DNA from: Acanthornis magna
Taxonomy: Eukaryota > Chordata > Aves > Passeriformes > Acanthizidae
DNA: 64,000 nt
Direction: 5' to 3'
Assembly (NCBI GenBank): GCA_036785705.1
Contig: JAWUZG010000332.1
Span: 1,178,001-1,242,000 of the forward strand
In this document: positions 36,830 to 49,153 of the stretch, piece after piece
Numbering within the stretch: the stretch's first letter is position 1
How the letters are laid out: the number at the start of each line of letters is the position of its first letter
Notes under the pieces: generated by a model
Database searches by the model: none
What the model was told of the DNA's origin: nothing
Seen by the model: only the letters and a program-made list of their open reading frames with translations
Made by a program: the position numbers and the translations under genes

Positions 36830-39240
36830 ATCGGCATGGAGCAGCTGCTGCCCCTCAGCTCCTGCCCAAGTCCCAGCCTGTGGGTGATGCCACCACGGGC
36901 TGGTGGCCTTGGGCTGCTCAGCGTGTTCTCAGTGTCCTCTGATTATCAGCTCCTGCAGGTGTGACAGGGCTGCTGCTCCACGGGGTTAAATTAGCCCTGG
37001 GAAATATTCACACAGGATCTTCTTGGCAGGGGCTTTTCATTTCTTTGGCCTGGAGTTTTCTGATAACTGTGTCTACACCTAAATCAATAAATACCTGTAG
37101 AAATTATTCACTCAATTCACAGATGAGTGGTCTTTATGAAAGCCAAAAGAAAATAGAAATAAAATGATCTAAATGGTAAGAGACTTCTCATCATACTGAT
37201 CATACTGAGAAATGTGTTTGTATTGTCATTTTCACTTTGCTTGGTGGCTTGCATGAAAGTGGTTAGTGACAATATACAATATTTATTCATATGGATTATC
37301 AAGTGCCTTTTGAGGCACATCCATTACCTTTTACTTGTGCCAGCTTTGGTATTTGCATTTATGTATTCTTGCTGAATGCAATTCTTTTGCTGACGTGCAG
37401 GCACTAGAAGAGTTTTACCTATGAAAATCTCTTCTACAGGATGGACAGTGATGAAGCCAAATCTTGTATTCTAATCTAGCCTGTATGATAATTGTCATAT
37501 CTCTTCTGGAACAGGTCTGTGCTGTTCCTGTCACAGAACTCAGAGAGCTGTGTGACTGAAGGGTGTGCCTAGCCAGAGTCTCAGCTACCTGCAAAGTCTC
37601 TGTCCCTCCCAATGGTTTAAGGAGCTTTATGGAACTATTTCAAACTAAATAGTAACAGACTGATGTAAAAGACAAAGACTAGCGCAACTTAATTGACTGA
37701 GAAACAGAGTTCTATGCCTGAGAGATACACTGAGCACACAGGTGACAGCAAACACACACACCACACGGCCCACTCCTCACCTTTTGAATCCAGAGGTTTT
37801 GCAGAAGGATTATCCAAATTCTTCCTCGCTAAAATGCTCCAGCTTCCAAAAATGAGCACACATTGTGCAGCACTGCCAGACACTATTAGTCAAACAGGTA
37901 AGGCACAGCAATGAGAAGTTTTCCTCCAGACAATTCAGAATGCTTTCAGCAAGTCATCTTGCCTGCCTTACTGCTCATTTATCCACAGTCTTTCCAACTG
38001 TACATAGCAATTAGTCACCAATTAAAACACTTGTAATATTCAAACTCTGATTGCCCAGTTAATCACTGGAAAACCAGAAATTACTTAGAAGTCCGCTCTG
38101 TACTGGGATTCTTTTCCATGCAGACATTAACAGAATAAGAATGGAAAGTTTTGAAGCCTGGTAGACAATTATGTGGTTTCATTGCTTGAAAGGAACAGCT
38201 CAGAAGCAAATTGTACGGATTTCACTGTCAGAATAACTGAGGCTTTTTATTTCATCTGAAGTGGAGAGAGTTTGCTAGAAATGTAATCAGAGTTCTAAGT
38301 TCTACTTGCTACATTTAAAAGCAGAACATGGCATTGGAAAGCAAGCTAGAAGTCCTGACTAACTCAGTCCATTTTTTCTATCTGAAAGCAGGATCTTGAT
38401 GGATTAATTGTTAATGATTATTGTTTACTAAGAATCTCTTAGATATATACATTCATAGAACCTGACACTTTAGCCCAATTCCAGATTTCCAATAGTGCTG
38501 CTCTAAAAAGATTATATTAGGGAAAAAAAATTAAATTAATCCATGTTTTACTTTTCCATAGGAAATATTTTTTGTTTTCAGAGAGATATCCTCAAATGAC
38601 ATGGAAAAAGTAATTTCTAGAAATAGATTTCCACAGAACTTTTTTCCCTCACATTTCTTTACTTCTTTGGCTACTCTTTTGCCATTTGTACTTAATAAAT
38701 ATAAGAGTTGGGCATGTAAAAACCAGATATATATTTTGAGCAAGCATACAGTTTGTCAGATGAGCACATGAATCTATCTGTATGCAGAAAACCACGTGCT
38801 ATTCTGTGTAGAATATTAAAGGCAGTGCGAGGAGTGTGAGAATCTGTGCAGAGTTTGTTTAAATGCTAATAAATCATGGAATCACTTTGTTTTCTGACCA
38901 CTGGGACTTGCCACGTAGGAAATATTCACTTCAACACACAGGAGTACCTTGTGCACAATTTTTCATACTTCCTCAAATCATTGACATTTGGGTAAAGAGC
39001 AGACATGTCCCCAGTGGCAGAGGAAAGGGAGTTTTCAAAGCATATGCAGCATAGTTATGCTTTCATCCTTCAGTTTGATGATGATACTACTAATTGCTTA
39101 ATTTTAATTTTATTACTTTTACAGTCATATCCATAAAATCTTTGTGGTTTTGGCTGAAAAGGACAAATGTTCATGTGGGTGTGAGAACACAAAGTACTCG
39201 AGCTTCTGATTGCCAAGTTAATTGAAAATTAGATTGGGTA
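36830..39240. other. non-coding stretch
   Basis: No gene is recognised. Short frames near 37693-37914 show no domain. The remainder is ordinary AT-rich sequence. Confidence 0.7.
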
Positions 39241-39415
39241 TCTGATATCTGTGCATTGCATTGAGGTTTGTGTGTTTAGTTGCATATTAATGCATGTATT
39301 TGTGCATGTAGAAATACACACACACATATTTACAAGTATATTTGCACATACGCAAAATATTCATGTGCATTTGTGTGTGTGCATTAATATATACATGTAT
39401 ATGCAGATATAGTTC
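39241..39415. repeat. degenerate TG/CA/AT-rich stretch
   Basis: Alternating purine-pyrimidine words (GTGTG, CACACACACA, TGCATG, ATATACATGTATAT) are packed over about 170 bases. It looks like a decayed (TG/CA)n-(TA)n microsatellite. Confidence 0.7.
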
Positions 39416-42400
39416 CATTCCTTCCTGAAATCATGTACTGTATTCATACTTTTACCAGAATCTTCCTCTAAGGCACTTTCTAAACGAAATGCATTTGAGG
39501 TAAGGAAGAGGTTGGTCCTGCCAGGCAGTGTTTTGAAGTGGAAATGAGAAAGAGCTAATTTTCTTCACAACAGTAGGCACAACCAAAGACCTATCAATAT
39601 AGTACAGGAGAGGCAGAGGAGGCAGAAACATGCTTTCATGTGAAATTGAAGTTGTCTAAGAATATCACTGTTGAAATCTTTAACATACTCCTCCTCTACA
39701 AAAAAATGAGGAAAAGTGACAAGCCTATCTTTTTCTCTTCCAGTTCAATGACAAAAATCTTCTTTAAACTGACTTTGCTACAGGGTAGCCATCTTACTTT
39801 GGAACAAAAAATGCTGTTTGTCACATTGGCCCTCTACACCAAGGCACGAAAACACACAGATAAACCAACCCTCCTGGAAAAAATGTCCATAATTATTGTG
39901 GTACACCACCCTTCTTTCCAGGCCTTTTGAAGGTAGGACTACTGTTTCTCAGTAGAGAAGAAGAAGATTCATGGAACACTCAAGTTGAAAACGCCACGGG
40001 AACATTGTAGGAAGTCAGCACAGAGGGCCTGGAGGCAGGTTCACGTCAGCTGAGGGTTCACTGTCCTTGGTGCTTCACCAAGACCTGCTGGGAGTTCAAT
40101 GAGTGCTCTTGAAGAGCAAACACTGTTCACTGTCCATCACCAGGGGCTGGAAGACCTTCGTCAAGTGTGAGGCTGAAAAGGTAAAGTGGTATTTTCCAGC
40201 CTAGTTTGTCCCTCATGGTAAAGTAAGGAATTACTTTCCTTTTTGAAGTGAAGGGAATAAGCTAGAGAGAGCAGGGATTAAAATGTACATCTTTGGTAAC
40301 AAAGTAAACACATTTATATAGCTCCCTTACACCTGTGAGCATCTTCTTGATGGTATCTGTGTGCTTGCAAAAGGAGATTAACTTGAAAGTATGGAAGAAA
40401 CAACTTTTTGTAGCATTTCTTGAGGAAAAAACATTCTGGTGATGATTCTAATTACATTATTCCTCTTTCACATATTTCATTTGCTCATCCTGAATGAGGA
40501 ACTGGTTGAATTCTAGGGCCATTTCAGATTTGACAGTGTGCCACAGAGTAGAGGAAAACAAGCAGCAAAGCCAAGGAAGCACACTTGTCATCCCTCCTCT
40601 CACTGGAAAGACTGGGAAGTAAACTTGGTTTCTCTTCCCTCACAGCCAATTTTCACGTTCTATGCAGAGCTCTCATACTGGTGTTTTATTTCAATTTTCT
40701 CCAAGCATATATATTCTGTTGTAATTCTAATTACATGCATTTTCAGTAAAATACCAAATTGTTAATTTTCTTAATTAGCTTTGATATTTTAGCTTCCACA
40801 TCGATCTTTCAATTTCTCATGCATATTTCAGTTTGGAAGTGATATAGTTCTATATTGCATATACATAAAACAAATGCATATTTTTAATTTTTTTTTGCTT
40901 GTTTCATACTTAGATATGGACTTTTCATTTAAATTATGCAAGCCTGATTTTCTTTTTTCTCACTTTTCTTTCCTCCTTAATGGTTACTAAGGACTAATTA
41001 TTCTTTCCAGAGCTGTTACAGGAATAATTACAATAATGATTGAAATGAGGATTTGTGGTACAATGGTGTGAATGATACTTAGAAACTATTATTCAGTCTC
41101 ATGGTTCAAGTTATTGTTAATACTTACATAATAATTCTGACCTATATTCTCAAGAAACTTCTGTGACCATTTTACTGAGAATCTTGACTCCCCATAAAAG
41201 GAAGCATTTCGCAAACACAGTAGTGTTGTCTGGAACAGAAAAATAAAATGAACAAAACCTCCTGAGTGTGGTGACCTCAGCCCAAGCAGGCAGTGGTTCC
41301 TGAAATCCTTTGTTCGTGGTGTATCTGAAGGGCTTGGCAGGAGCTGCTCAGCTGTGGGTATTAAGGTCTACTTGCCCATCATGTTGGCTCTGCTTTGAGG
41401 TAGAGAAGTCGACTTCTCTTTATGCCAAATAAGCACAATACTCAGGAGTGAGAGGTTAGAATTGTTTTCAGTCATCTATCAAATAATGTCATGGCTTAAA
41501 CCCATTTTTTGATGTACAAAACATAATTTTTGTAAGCTTCCCATTGTATACAGGTACACAAAATTAATAAAAACCCTTTTTTTAAAGGGAAACACATTTG
41601 TATTAAAGAATGCATTTGTACTCATTTTTACCAGTTGATAACGTCTGGGTATTTTCTTTCAACTCCCAAAAATTAAGATGTTAGCCCTTTATTATATCCC
41701 TCCCTTAGGCAGACAGAGCAGTCCTAGCCCACATAGCTGCTACTTTTTCAGAAGCTGTTCCGTAACTTCTAATCCTGCCCTGGAGAGTGTCAGTGTAAAT
41801 CTAGACTGGGAGGTGACAGCACTGTGATGGGCAACAAGAGTCTAGTTCTCTATTTATTTTTTTACCTACCAAAAAAAAAAAGATTCGAGTATTTTTGGTC
41901 AGTTGAGTTACAGTGAAGACATTTGAGTTCTGCTGCTGGCTTGTCAAGCCATGTGATTTAATTTCTTCTCCAGAGACTTATCTGCAAAAGTTTAATAATA
42001 TTTTTATGATAAAGATTTAATGTTATGATGTTGATGATAGTAATAGTAAACCAAAAGAGATGTGAGGCAGAACAGGTTAATGCTTCTTAAGCATAGAGAA
42101 GGTCAGAAAAGGAGAGCACTAGAAATGTAAAATACAAAATTGTTTTGTTATATTATTGTTATTGTTATCTAAAACAAGGATAACCACAATACATATGTGA
42201 GGCAGGGAATTCTGTATGAGGCGACATTTTTACAGCGCTTCATATGTTCCTTACACAGAAATTCTCACATTGTGTGTGTTCTTACACTTAAGTCCTTAAC
42301 CTGTAAAATATTTAGTTCCTGGGTAGTTGATTAATGCATACAAATATCATGTTTTCACATTGGTCCCAAATTTGTTACATTGTGAAATTGTGCCATCCTG

Positions 42401-43090
42401 GAATAAAACTCAGAGTATCTTCTTCAGATAAGCCTGGTAAAAACACTTGTGTTTCAAATTTCTTTGTGGGAAAGAAAAGGAAGAGTTCCGTGCAACTCAC
42501 TGAATCATAGCTGCATTAACCATTTCCTGAATGACAAATTCAATCAGAATATTTCAGTGAAATACTTCAGCATGTATACAGCATTGATATTTTGATACAC
42601 TAGCTTTATTCATTAGCCTGTCTCAACAAAATAACCTTCCTCAGCAATTTTTTTCTCATTAAACATGGCCAGGAAATTTCTGAAGGAAAGAGTACTTTGT
42701 TTTTCATTGCTTGTGTTAAGAAAATAAAGTAGAAATGATAGATAGATGGTGACCCACATTGTCAACTACTATTTGAGTCCTGGGTGGAGGGGAGCACCTA
42801 TTGAAATATGTCATTTACTGAGGATTTTATAAAAACAGAAGTGTCACTACCTGAGTTCAGATTAGGAAACTCAACCTGTCAAGTGTCTTATTTTTCCAAA
42901 ACTCTCCCTTTGCCCTACAACCTGCATTTTCATGTGGCTTTACATTATCTTTGCAATCAATAAAACTTGAGAGCAGTGCCTCCTTGTTGAGATCGAAGGT
43001 TAAGTCCCACACACTTTTTCTAAACAGAATTCTACAAAAGGCTCCCTGAGGACAGCTATTGATTAGGGCTGTGATGTCCTTCTCTGCTAG
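39416..43090. other. non-coding stretch
   Basis: No gene is recognised. It holds an 18-base perfect palindrome (41402-41419), a small hairpin CTTGGTG-CTT-CACCAAG (40066-40082) and homopolymer runs such as A12 at about 41871-41881. Confidence 0.7.
41402..41419. other. 18-base perfect palindrome
   Basis: AGAGAAGTCGACTTCTCT is self-complementary across all 18 bases and is centred on GTCGAC. No flanking repeat or gene gives it a role. Confidence 0.6.
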
Positions 43091-43200
43091 GTGTCATCGA
43101 GGGGACGAGTGTGCTAAACACCTGCGAGTGCAGCCAGGGAGCTGTCCCAAGGGGAAGGGCAGCGCCCGGACGGGGTGAGCTCCCAGCAACAGAAAGCGAG
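43091..43200 (+). other. candidate GC-rich exon, weak
   Basis: A 110-base GC- and CpG-rich segment in AT-rich DNA is preceded by TCCTTCTCTGCTAG and followed by GAG/GTAAGGAAC, both good splice-signal matches; a second donor-like GGGTGAGC occurs inside at about 43175. One frame is open throughout and ends exactly at the donor. The predicted peptide is not recognised. It could be a lncRNA exon, a 5' untranslated exon or chance. Confidence 0.2.
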
Positions 43201-45502
43201 GTAAGGAACTTTTCTCTTGTTAGGATCAGCAGGAATGGTGTAGAATTAAAAAGAGGAATGAAAGAAGAAGTTGTTGAATACTATGTGCGTGTAGTAGTTA
43301 CAGCAGCAGTAACAAAGCTCGTGATGGAGTAGCTTTGGTCACGTAATGGGGTCTTGATTCACATCAGCAGTGCCACTCTGCCCAGTGCTGGTAGAGGAAT
43401 CATTTCCTGGATATCAGTGGCTGCCTGGACTCTGATCTATCGCTTCTTGTCCGATCCAAGAGCCCACCGATGCATAGGCTTCTGGGCAATTGCCCAAAAA
43501 GACATAACAAAACAAACGCTAGGAAGCTCAGGGATCAGTGAATCTTCCCTTAGCACCTCTGCCCCTTTGGCTGTGGCTGGAGGACAAAGGATTTCCAGCT
43601 GCCAGTTATGTATATTGTGTGTTATATATATTATGTTTCAATTTTGCCTTGATGGAATCTCTGGGAAAATCTGACAGGATTATAAAATGGAAAAGCAAGG
43701 ATTACACCCTGAATAATCAAATCACTGGGTATAGATTGCACTTTTAAATTTTCACCATATAAGTCTATTTTAGAAAAACATGCAAACTAGAAAAAGTGAA
43801 GCAGTCCCCAACTATTCATACGCCAATTTTTTTTTGTTTGCTTTTGTAGCACTAACACTAAACACCTAAATTAACTTCTGTAAAAATCCTGCTGTCTTTT
43901 CCTCCTAAATACACTTCTTTTCCAAAAGCTGAAATGATAAAATGCATGTGGATAAGGAGGCAGAGTAAGAAAAGAATCCCAAGGAGATCTTGACCCTGTA
44001 ATCTTTGATATTGCAGCCCAGCATGTTCACATTAGGCCACTGCATCACATTGTGCAGAAGTGTGAGTTTAAAGGCCAATGAACTCTGCAGATTTTCCAGC
44101 CTTTCACAGTTACAGAAACACCTATACTAAATATATTGGTGTGGATGATTCAATAGCCATCCCAGGGTCCTTAATGACTGAGCTGTGGTACCTGAGCTAC
44201 CCAGTAGAAATGCAGTGGGGACAATAATTTTTACTTGCCCTTACATTCAACAAACATCTATGCTGAAGGATGAGCAAATGTTGAGTTTGTGACAAATAAT
44301 TTCAAATGTGCACCACTTTTCTGAGGAGAGCATCTCAAAACCTTGCTGAAAAAGCTGGGTTCTGTTTCTGAGGCTGGTAAAGGAATGGCTTTGAGTAAGC
44401 GTAATTGCCAACACAAAGCATTCAAATCAGTCTGTTCCTATTATAACTCTGTTCATCTCTGACTTTTTCTCTCTGTAAATGGACAATGACTATGTTGGCA
44501 GCATTGCCAAATACACTGTGTGTTTATGTATCTATGTAAAGCACATGAATGCACTCCATTTTTCTCACAAGGATTATTTTAAAATACTTTGCATATTCAA
44601 TCACCTCTATCTTTACAATAACATCAGCAATGTGCTACAAAGACACTTCAGGGAAGGGAAAGTAGATTGTTAATACGAGTGTATCACCTGCCATCTGGAC
44701 ACACTTAACACATGGTGAGATGTAAAGATTCAGCCATTTGTGGAATTTGATCCCAGAGCTCACTTTCAATCAGGTAAAGTCATGTCTAGGCAGGCACAGA
44801 TGTTGTATGTACATAATGTAGTTCATTTAATTTATGGCCTGCTTGTGTTAGGATAATGCTGTGCTGGGATTAGTGCAGAGCCACAGTGCCCTGCGAGGTG
44901 AACTGGTGACATTCCAGTTCAAAGGAGAGTGATCCATGCCGTCCCCAGTGCATGGCAGCATGTGCATTACAGTTTCAGCAAGGTGATACATTCCCACTGA
45001 TTCAGGTCATGGTCACAGGAAGGCAATGGAACAGTAATTTTGCTTATCATCTACCCATTGTGTGCATTATGTTAAAAAAATCCACAGTAGTATCATCAGG
45101 CTCCTCCACCAAATAAATACAGCAAATCTGGTGACTCTGCCTGTGTATTGCAGGCCACTGTTGATGTTTCATATTCCTTCTGCCCATACCCTTCCTGTGG
45201 GGCCAGGGTGCATACCCTTTTCCTTCACTGGCTTTAGCATATATGGTCCTGAGCACGTAGATGGAATCTTGTGTAACACACACAGCTTTAACAGGTAGAC
45301 AGTGGCAGAGTGCTGCAAAAAATCAAGAATCTAAGTACATTCTGGGGTCTTCTTTACTGGAACAGTTTATTTTATTTACATAAATAGTTACATTTATGGA
45401 GGAAGCCATATTTAAAACACTCAAATTTTTCTGCAAATTCACCACATCCTCAAATGTATTAGTGGGCATTGTTTCCCTACTCAGAAATACCCAAATCTTT
45501 TA
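43201..45502. other. non-coding stretch
   Basis: No gene is recognised. A 106-codon plus frame (43354-43674) has no domain I know. Confidence 0.7.
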
Positions 45503-45533
45503 TTGGTGGTTTTTTGGTTTGGTTTTTTTTTTT
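45503..45533 (+). repeat. short G/T low-complexity tract
   Basis: TTGGTGGTTTTTTGG followed by further GGTTT and T-run units, of the same kind as the larger tracts at 35990, 48935 and 57992. Confidence 0.85.
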
Positions 45534-45639
45534 GCATAAAAATTTAACTCTTTTCCAAGTATGTTGTCTTTGCATATCCACGCTGTTGGAATACGCATTG
45601 TTAGCAAAAGCAACCAGTGCAATAGATGATAACGATATT

Positions 45640-46160
45640 TCCAGGCAGCCTGACTGATCCATCGCTGTCCTGGTGTGACACGGATGCAGATGTCAATATT
45701 GAGCAGTGCAGTGTTTGTGCAGCAGCTCCATGCTCTGTCCTGAGCCTGTGCATTCCCTGTGAGCACCACAACACTCCGCTCACCCTTCACATGCGCAGGA
45801 AGATTTTGGCGAGGGAAAACTGAAGGATGCATTTTGGAAACGCCACCGCTGCCCATTGCCCTGCGGCTGCAGGATTAGGATTGCACGCCGTGGGTCATGG
45901 CACGAGGGCTGCGCTCGTGCAGCAGGGGCAGAGGAAAAGCAGGGAGAAGCTCCCTGTCCCTGCAGCTGGAAGAGGGGCAGTAGGAGTGCTGCAAAAGGCT
46001 GGCAGAGGTAGACCAGGCGGTTTCTCCTCTCCATGGGCAGATGGCACTAAAACATTTCAGTCAGTTCTGTCCACGTCCAATCTGGTTTTGTTCTAAGGGA
46101 GCTGTAATCCTCCCGAGCCCACCATCTGTCACCCCCCGCCATACGCACGGGGAGCTAGGC
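45640..46160. other. GC- and CpG-rich block
   Basis: The sequence becomes GC-rich with, by eye, about 18 CpG between 45780 and 46160, well above the rest of the window but probably just below or near usual CpG-island ratios. Overlapping frames on both strands (for example 45780-46034 minus, 45827-46096 plus) are open because of composition and match nothing I know. It may be a small CpG island, a regulatory element or a GC-rich repeat remnant. Confidence 0.4.
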
Positions 46161-48934
46161 GTGTACATCCTCCAGGGAAAGATGGTGGCATCCATTCCAG
46201 AACAGGGCTGCTCTTCACCACAACTGGGGATACTGAAATGTGCTAAAAATTCAGCGTTCCCCATCTACACATAGCATCTCTGCTGTACATCCTGTAGCTC
46301 AGCAGAGAGAGCTGTCTATTGCTTGGCCATTTCATTGATCCCCAAAGGCTGGATGTTGTCTGGAATATGCCACTCAAAAGTTGACATTTAAAGTGTAAAT
46401 TTAGCATTTGTCAAAATTTGCAGTCTGTATGTGATATCTTTCCTAGGAATATATTACTCTTACAAAATTTTTACCTAATGCCAAAATACCCTTGGTTACC
46501 TCTAACAATAGCAAGCTTATCTTCTTTTCTATTTCTGAAGCTATAGAAGGCCCTCATGAGTTTCTGCACAATGGTAGCATTGCACGTCCTTATTTCCCTT
46601 TGAAGCTGACATTCCTTTTTCTTACTTTGTTACAGATTAAGATTCATATATTAGAAGCTCTGTAAACAAGGCAAGTGGTACAGAGATTCATGCCTAACAC
46701 ATTAAGACACAGATAAGGTCAATAGCAAATGAAACAAGAGTTGGAAAGGTGTAATGGGGAAGCAAGTTTCAAATATTACTCAGTGATGCTGGCTGATTGA
46801 CCGCCAGCAGGAAAAAAAATCTTCTCTCAAATTCCTAGAAAATGAATATATTTGTCCTTTTTCATACTTGTTTCAGATTTCATGGCTACACATGCTGTCT
46901 TGCCTCACAGGATATTAAATAATAACAGTCTTCAGGCTGTTAAAAAAAGAAGAACTAATTGTCATTATTCTTCTACTTCACCACTGCTGCAGTAATTGGA
47001 ACTTATCTCCTTATAATTGCATCTGTAGTGAATAGTAATTATAATTCTTATCATTAGCTTTTTCTTTTAATTAATTTTTCCCCCTTATAAAATAATATTT
47101 TGTACTAGTTCTTGTCTGACTTAAGGACACAAAGACAAAGATGGTCACTCCGTTGGCACTGCTGTCCCTGTGTTGTTAATTGCTAAGGTGGATTTTGCAC
47201 AGCTCCCAGTAAACCTGTGACACGGGCAGCAAAATGGAGCCAGGGAACAGCTGGAGAAGAGGAGCTGTGAACAGGAGAGCAGAGCTTTCATTTTAATCCT
47301 TCCTTAGTCTGTACATAGAGTGCTGAACATAGGGGCTGAGTATTACTACTGAGTAGAGCTTTGAAATTAATTTAGATCAAACCGAATCACTTAAAAGAAC
47401 CAAAAAAAGCAAGCTTGCCGGCTCTTACTGAAATCAAACAGATATGCTTTTTTAAAACCATATTTTCACATCAGCTTCTTGGCCTGTTTAAGAATGGGAG
47501 CAAACATTTTATCAACAGGGTATAACCTATACAGAGTGAGAATGCTGAAAGGATGCCTCAGCTCTCTCTTTGTCCCAGACAAGAATGAAAGTCTCCTCTC
47601 TTTTCCAATAGCTCCATTTTGCCACCAAAAAATGTTAAATTCACTTAAAAAATATAAATATTCTGGAATTATGCAAAAAAGATGATGCATGATGCAAAAG
47701 AGAGGTTGACTATGAAGTTTTATGAGATTCCCTTCCTTACGTATCATATAAGCATAGGACCCTTATTTATCTGCTCAAAAACTGAGAAAGTGCTGATATC
47801 TTTAGCAGATAATAAAGCATATTTTTACTCCCAATTTTAAATTTAATTTGAGCTGTAAATATTCCTTAAGTATTACAAAGTTTGTGTGTTACCAGTATAT
47901 TTTGTAGCATTCATTTGCAGGTCTGAACAGCAGTGTAAGATTGGGCTGGCAGCACCCAGTTGAGTGAATGTTGTTTTGTAAATCATTCTTCTGATCTAAT
48001 GTTCAGACCAGGCAGTGGGAATTTCTGTGGCTGAAAATACACAGTGAAAGGGTCTGCAATGCACGAGAAGCTCCATAAGCGCATTCCATACAGACTGTGA
48101 CTGACAATACTTGCAGAATCTAGTCCCCCTGTACTTCCTGCTATGCTGTTGCTCAGACTAAAGCTTCTATATCGCGGCTTTTCATCCTTTTTTCAACCAT
48201 CACTTTGAATCAGATGTGCCAGAAATCTCTCCTTCTCCTCATTTTTCAGCTTAGACTTAGCATTATGCACATTCTTAAGACTTTGAAAATCCTAATTTTC
48301 ATCTGACACATATCTTCTCCCAGCTCCAAAATTTGGCACTGTAAATTTGATCAAAACTTCTTTATTAGCAGGGTGCACTATGTATAGATAGAACATGTGT
48401 TTGACATTTTCATAGCAAAACACAGACCATGTGTGTAGAAAATTGCATTGTGAGTCAACTTACCTGTTTATTTACTTCTATTTTTTCCTTGAAAAAAATG
48501 AAAGAATTGACAGATGCAGAAGTTTAATTAAGAGGAAGCTATTTTGGCTTTCTGTTCATAAAAGAGAAAAATATATGAAACTACAAAACTTCTCTTGTCT
48601 TCCTTTGCTCTCTGAAATGGTGTGATTTAACCCTTACATGAAAACTCTCTTTATCTCCAAACGCCTATTTATACATAAAGAGAGAAGTTTCCACTTGTCG
48701 AATGAAATCTTGTGTGCCAAGATGCAGCCTTTGGGGAATTTTTAATACTGAGTTATAAAGCCCCAAGGAACAAGGATTTATAACAGAAATGCTGACACAA
48801 CCTTAACTAAAGTGGTGCAAAAAGGCAAGGATACAATATAATTAAAACAACAGAAGCCTGGAATGTCAGTATCTAAGCAGATCTCCTTGACAAGCTCCCT
48901 GATTTTTAGTTTTACAGCTTTAACAGCATCAACT
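46161..48934. other. non-coding stretch
   Basis: No gene, repeat family or RNA gene is recognised. Confidence 0.7.
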
Positions 48935-49153
48935 GGATTTTTTTTAATTTGTTTTTCGGGGGTTTTTATGTTGGTTTGTTGTTGGGTTTTTTTGTTTTGG
49001 TTTGGTTTTGTTTTTTTGTTTCATGGGGGTGTTTTTGTTGTTACTGTTGAGTTTGGGTTTTTTTGGTTTGTTTGGTTTTTGTTGTTTTGTTTTAAGGGTG
49101 GTTTGCTGATTTTTTTTGTGGTTTTAGTCTTTTTGGTTTTTTTTTTTTTTTAC
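48935..49153 (+). repeat. T/G low-complexity tract ending in poly-T
   Basis: About 220 bases of T runs interrupted by G, GG, GGG and GGGGG, ending in a T15 run (49137-49151). The 98-codon Phe/Val/Gly/Leu frame through it is a product of composition. Confidence 0.95.

Noticed and set aside
39459..39499. 41-base segment between CTTTTACCAG and GTAAGG
   Set aside because: Weak pyrimidine tract, very short and AT-rich; one of several chance AG...GT pairs expected in 64 kb.
43354..43674. 106-codon plus-strand frame
   Set aside because: Non-ATG start and no domain, with no conserved-looking codon pattern.
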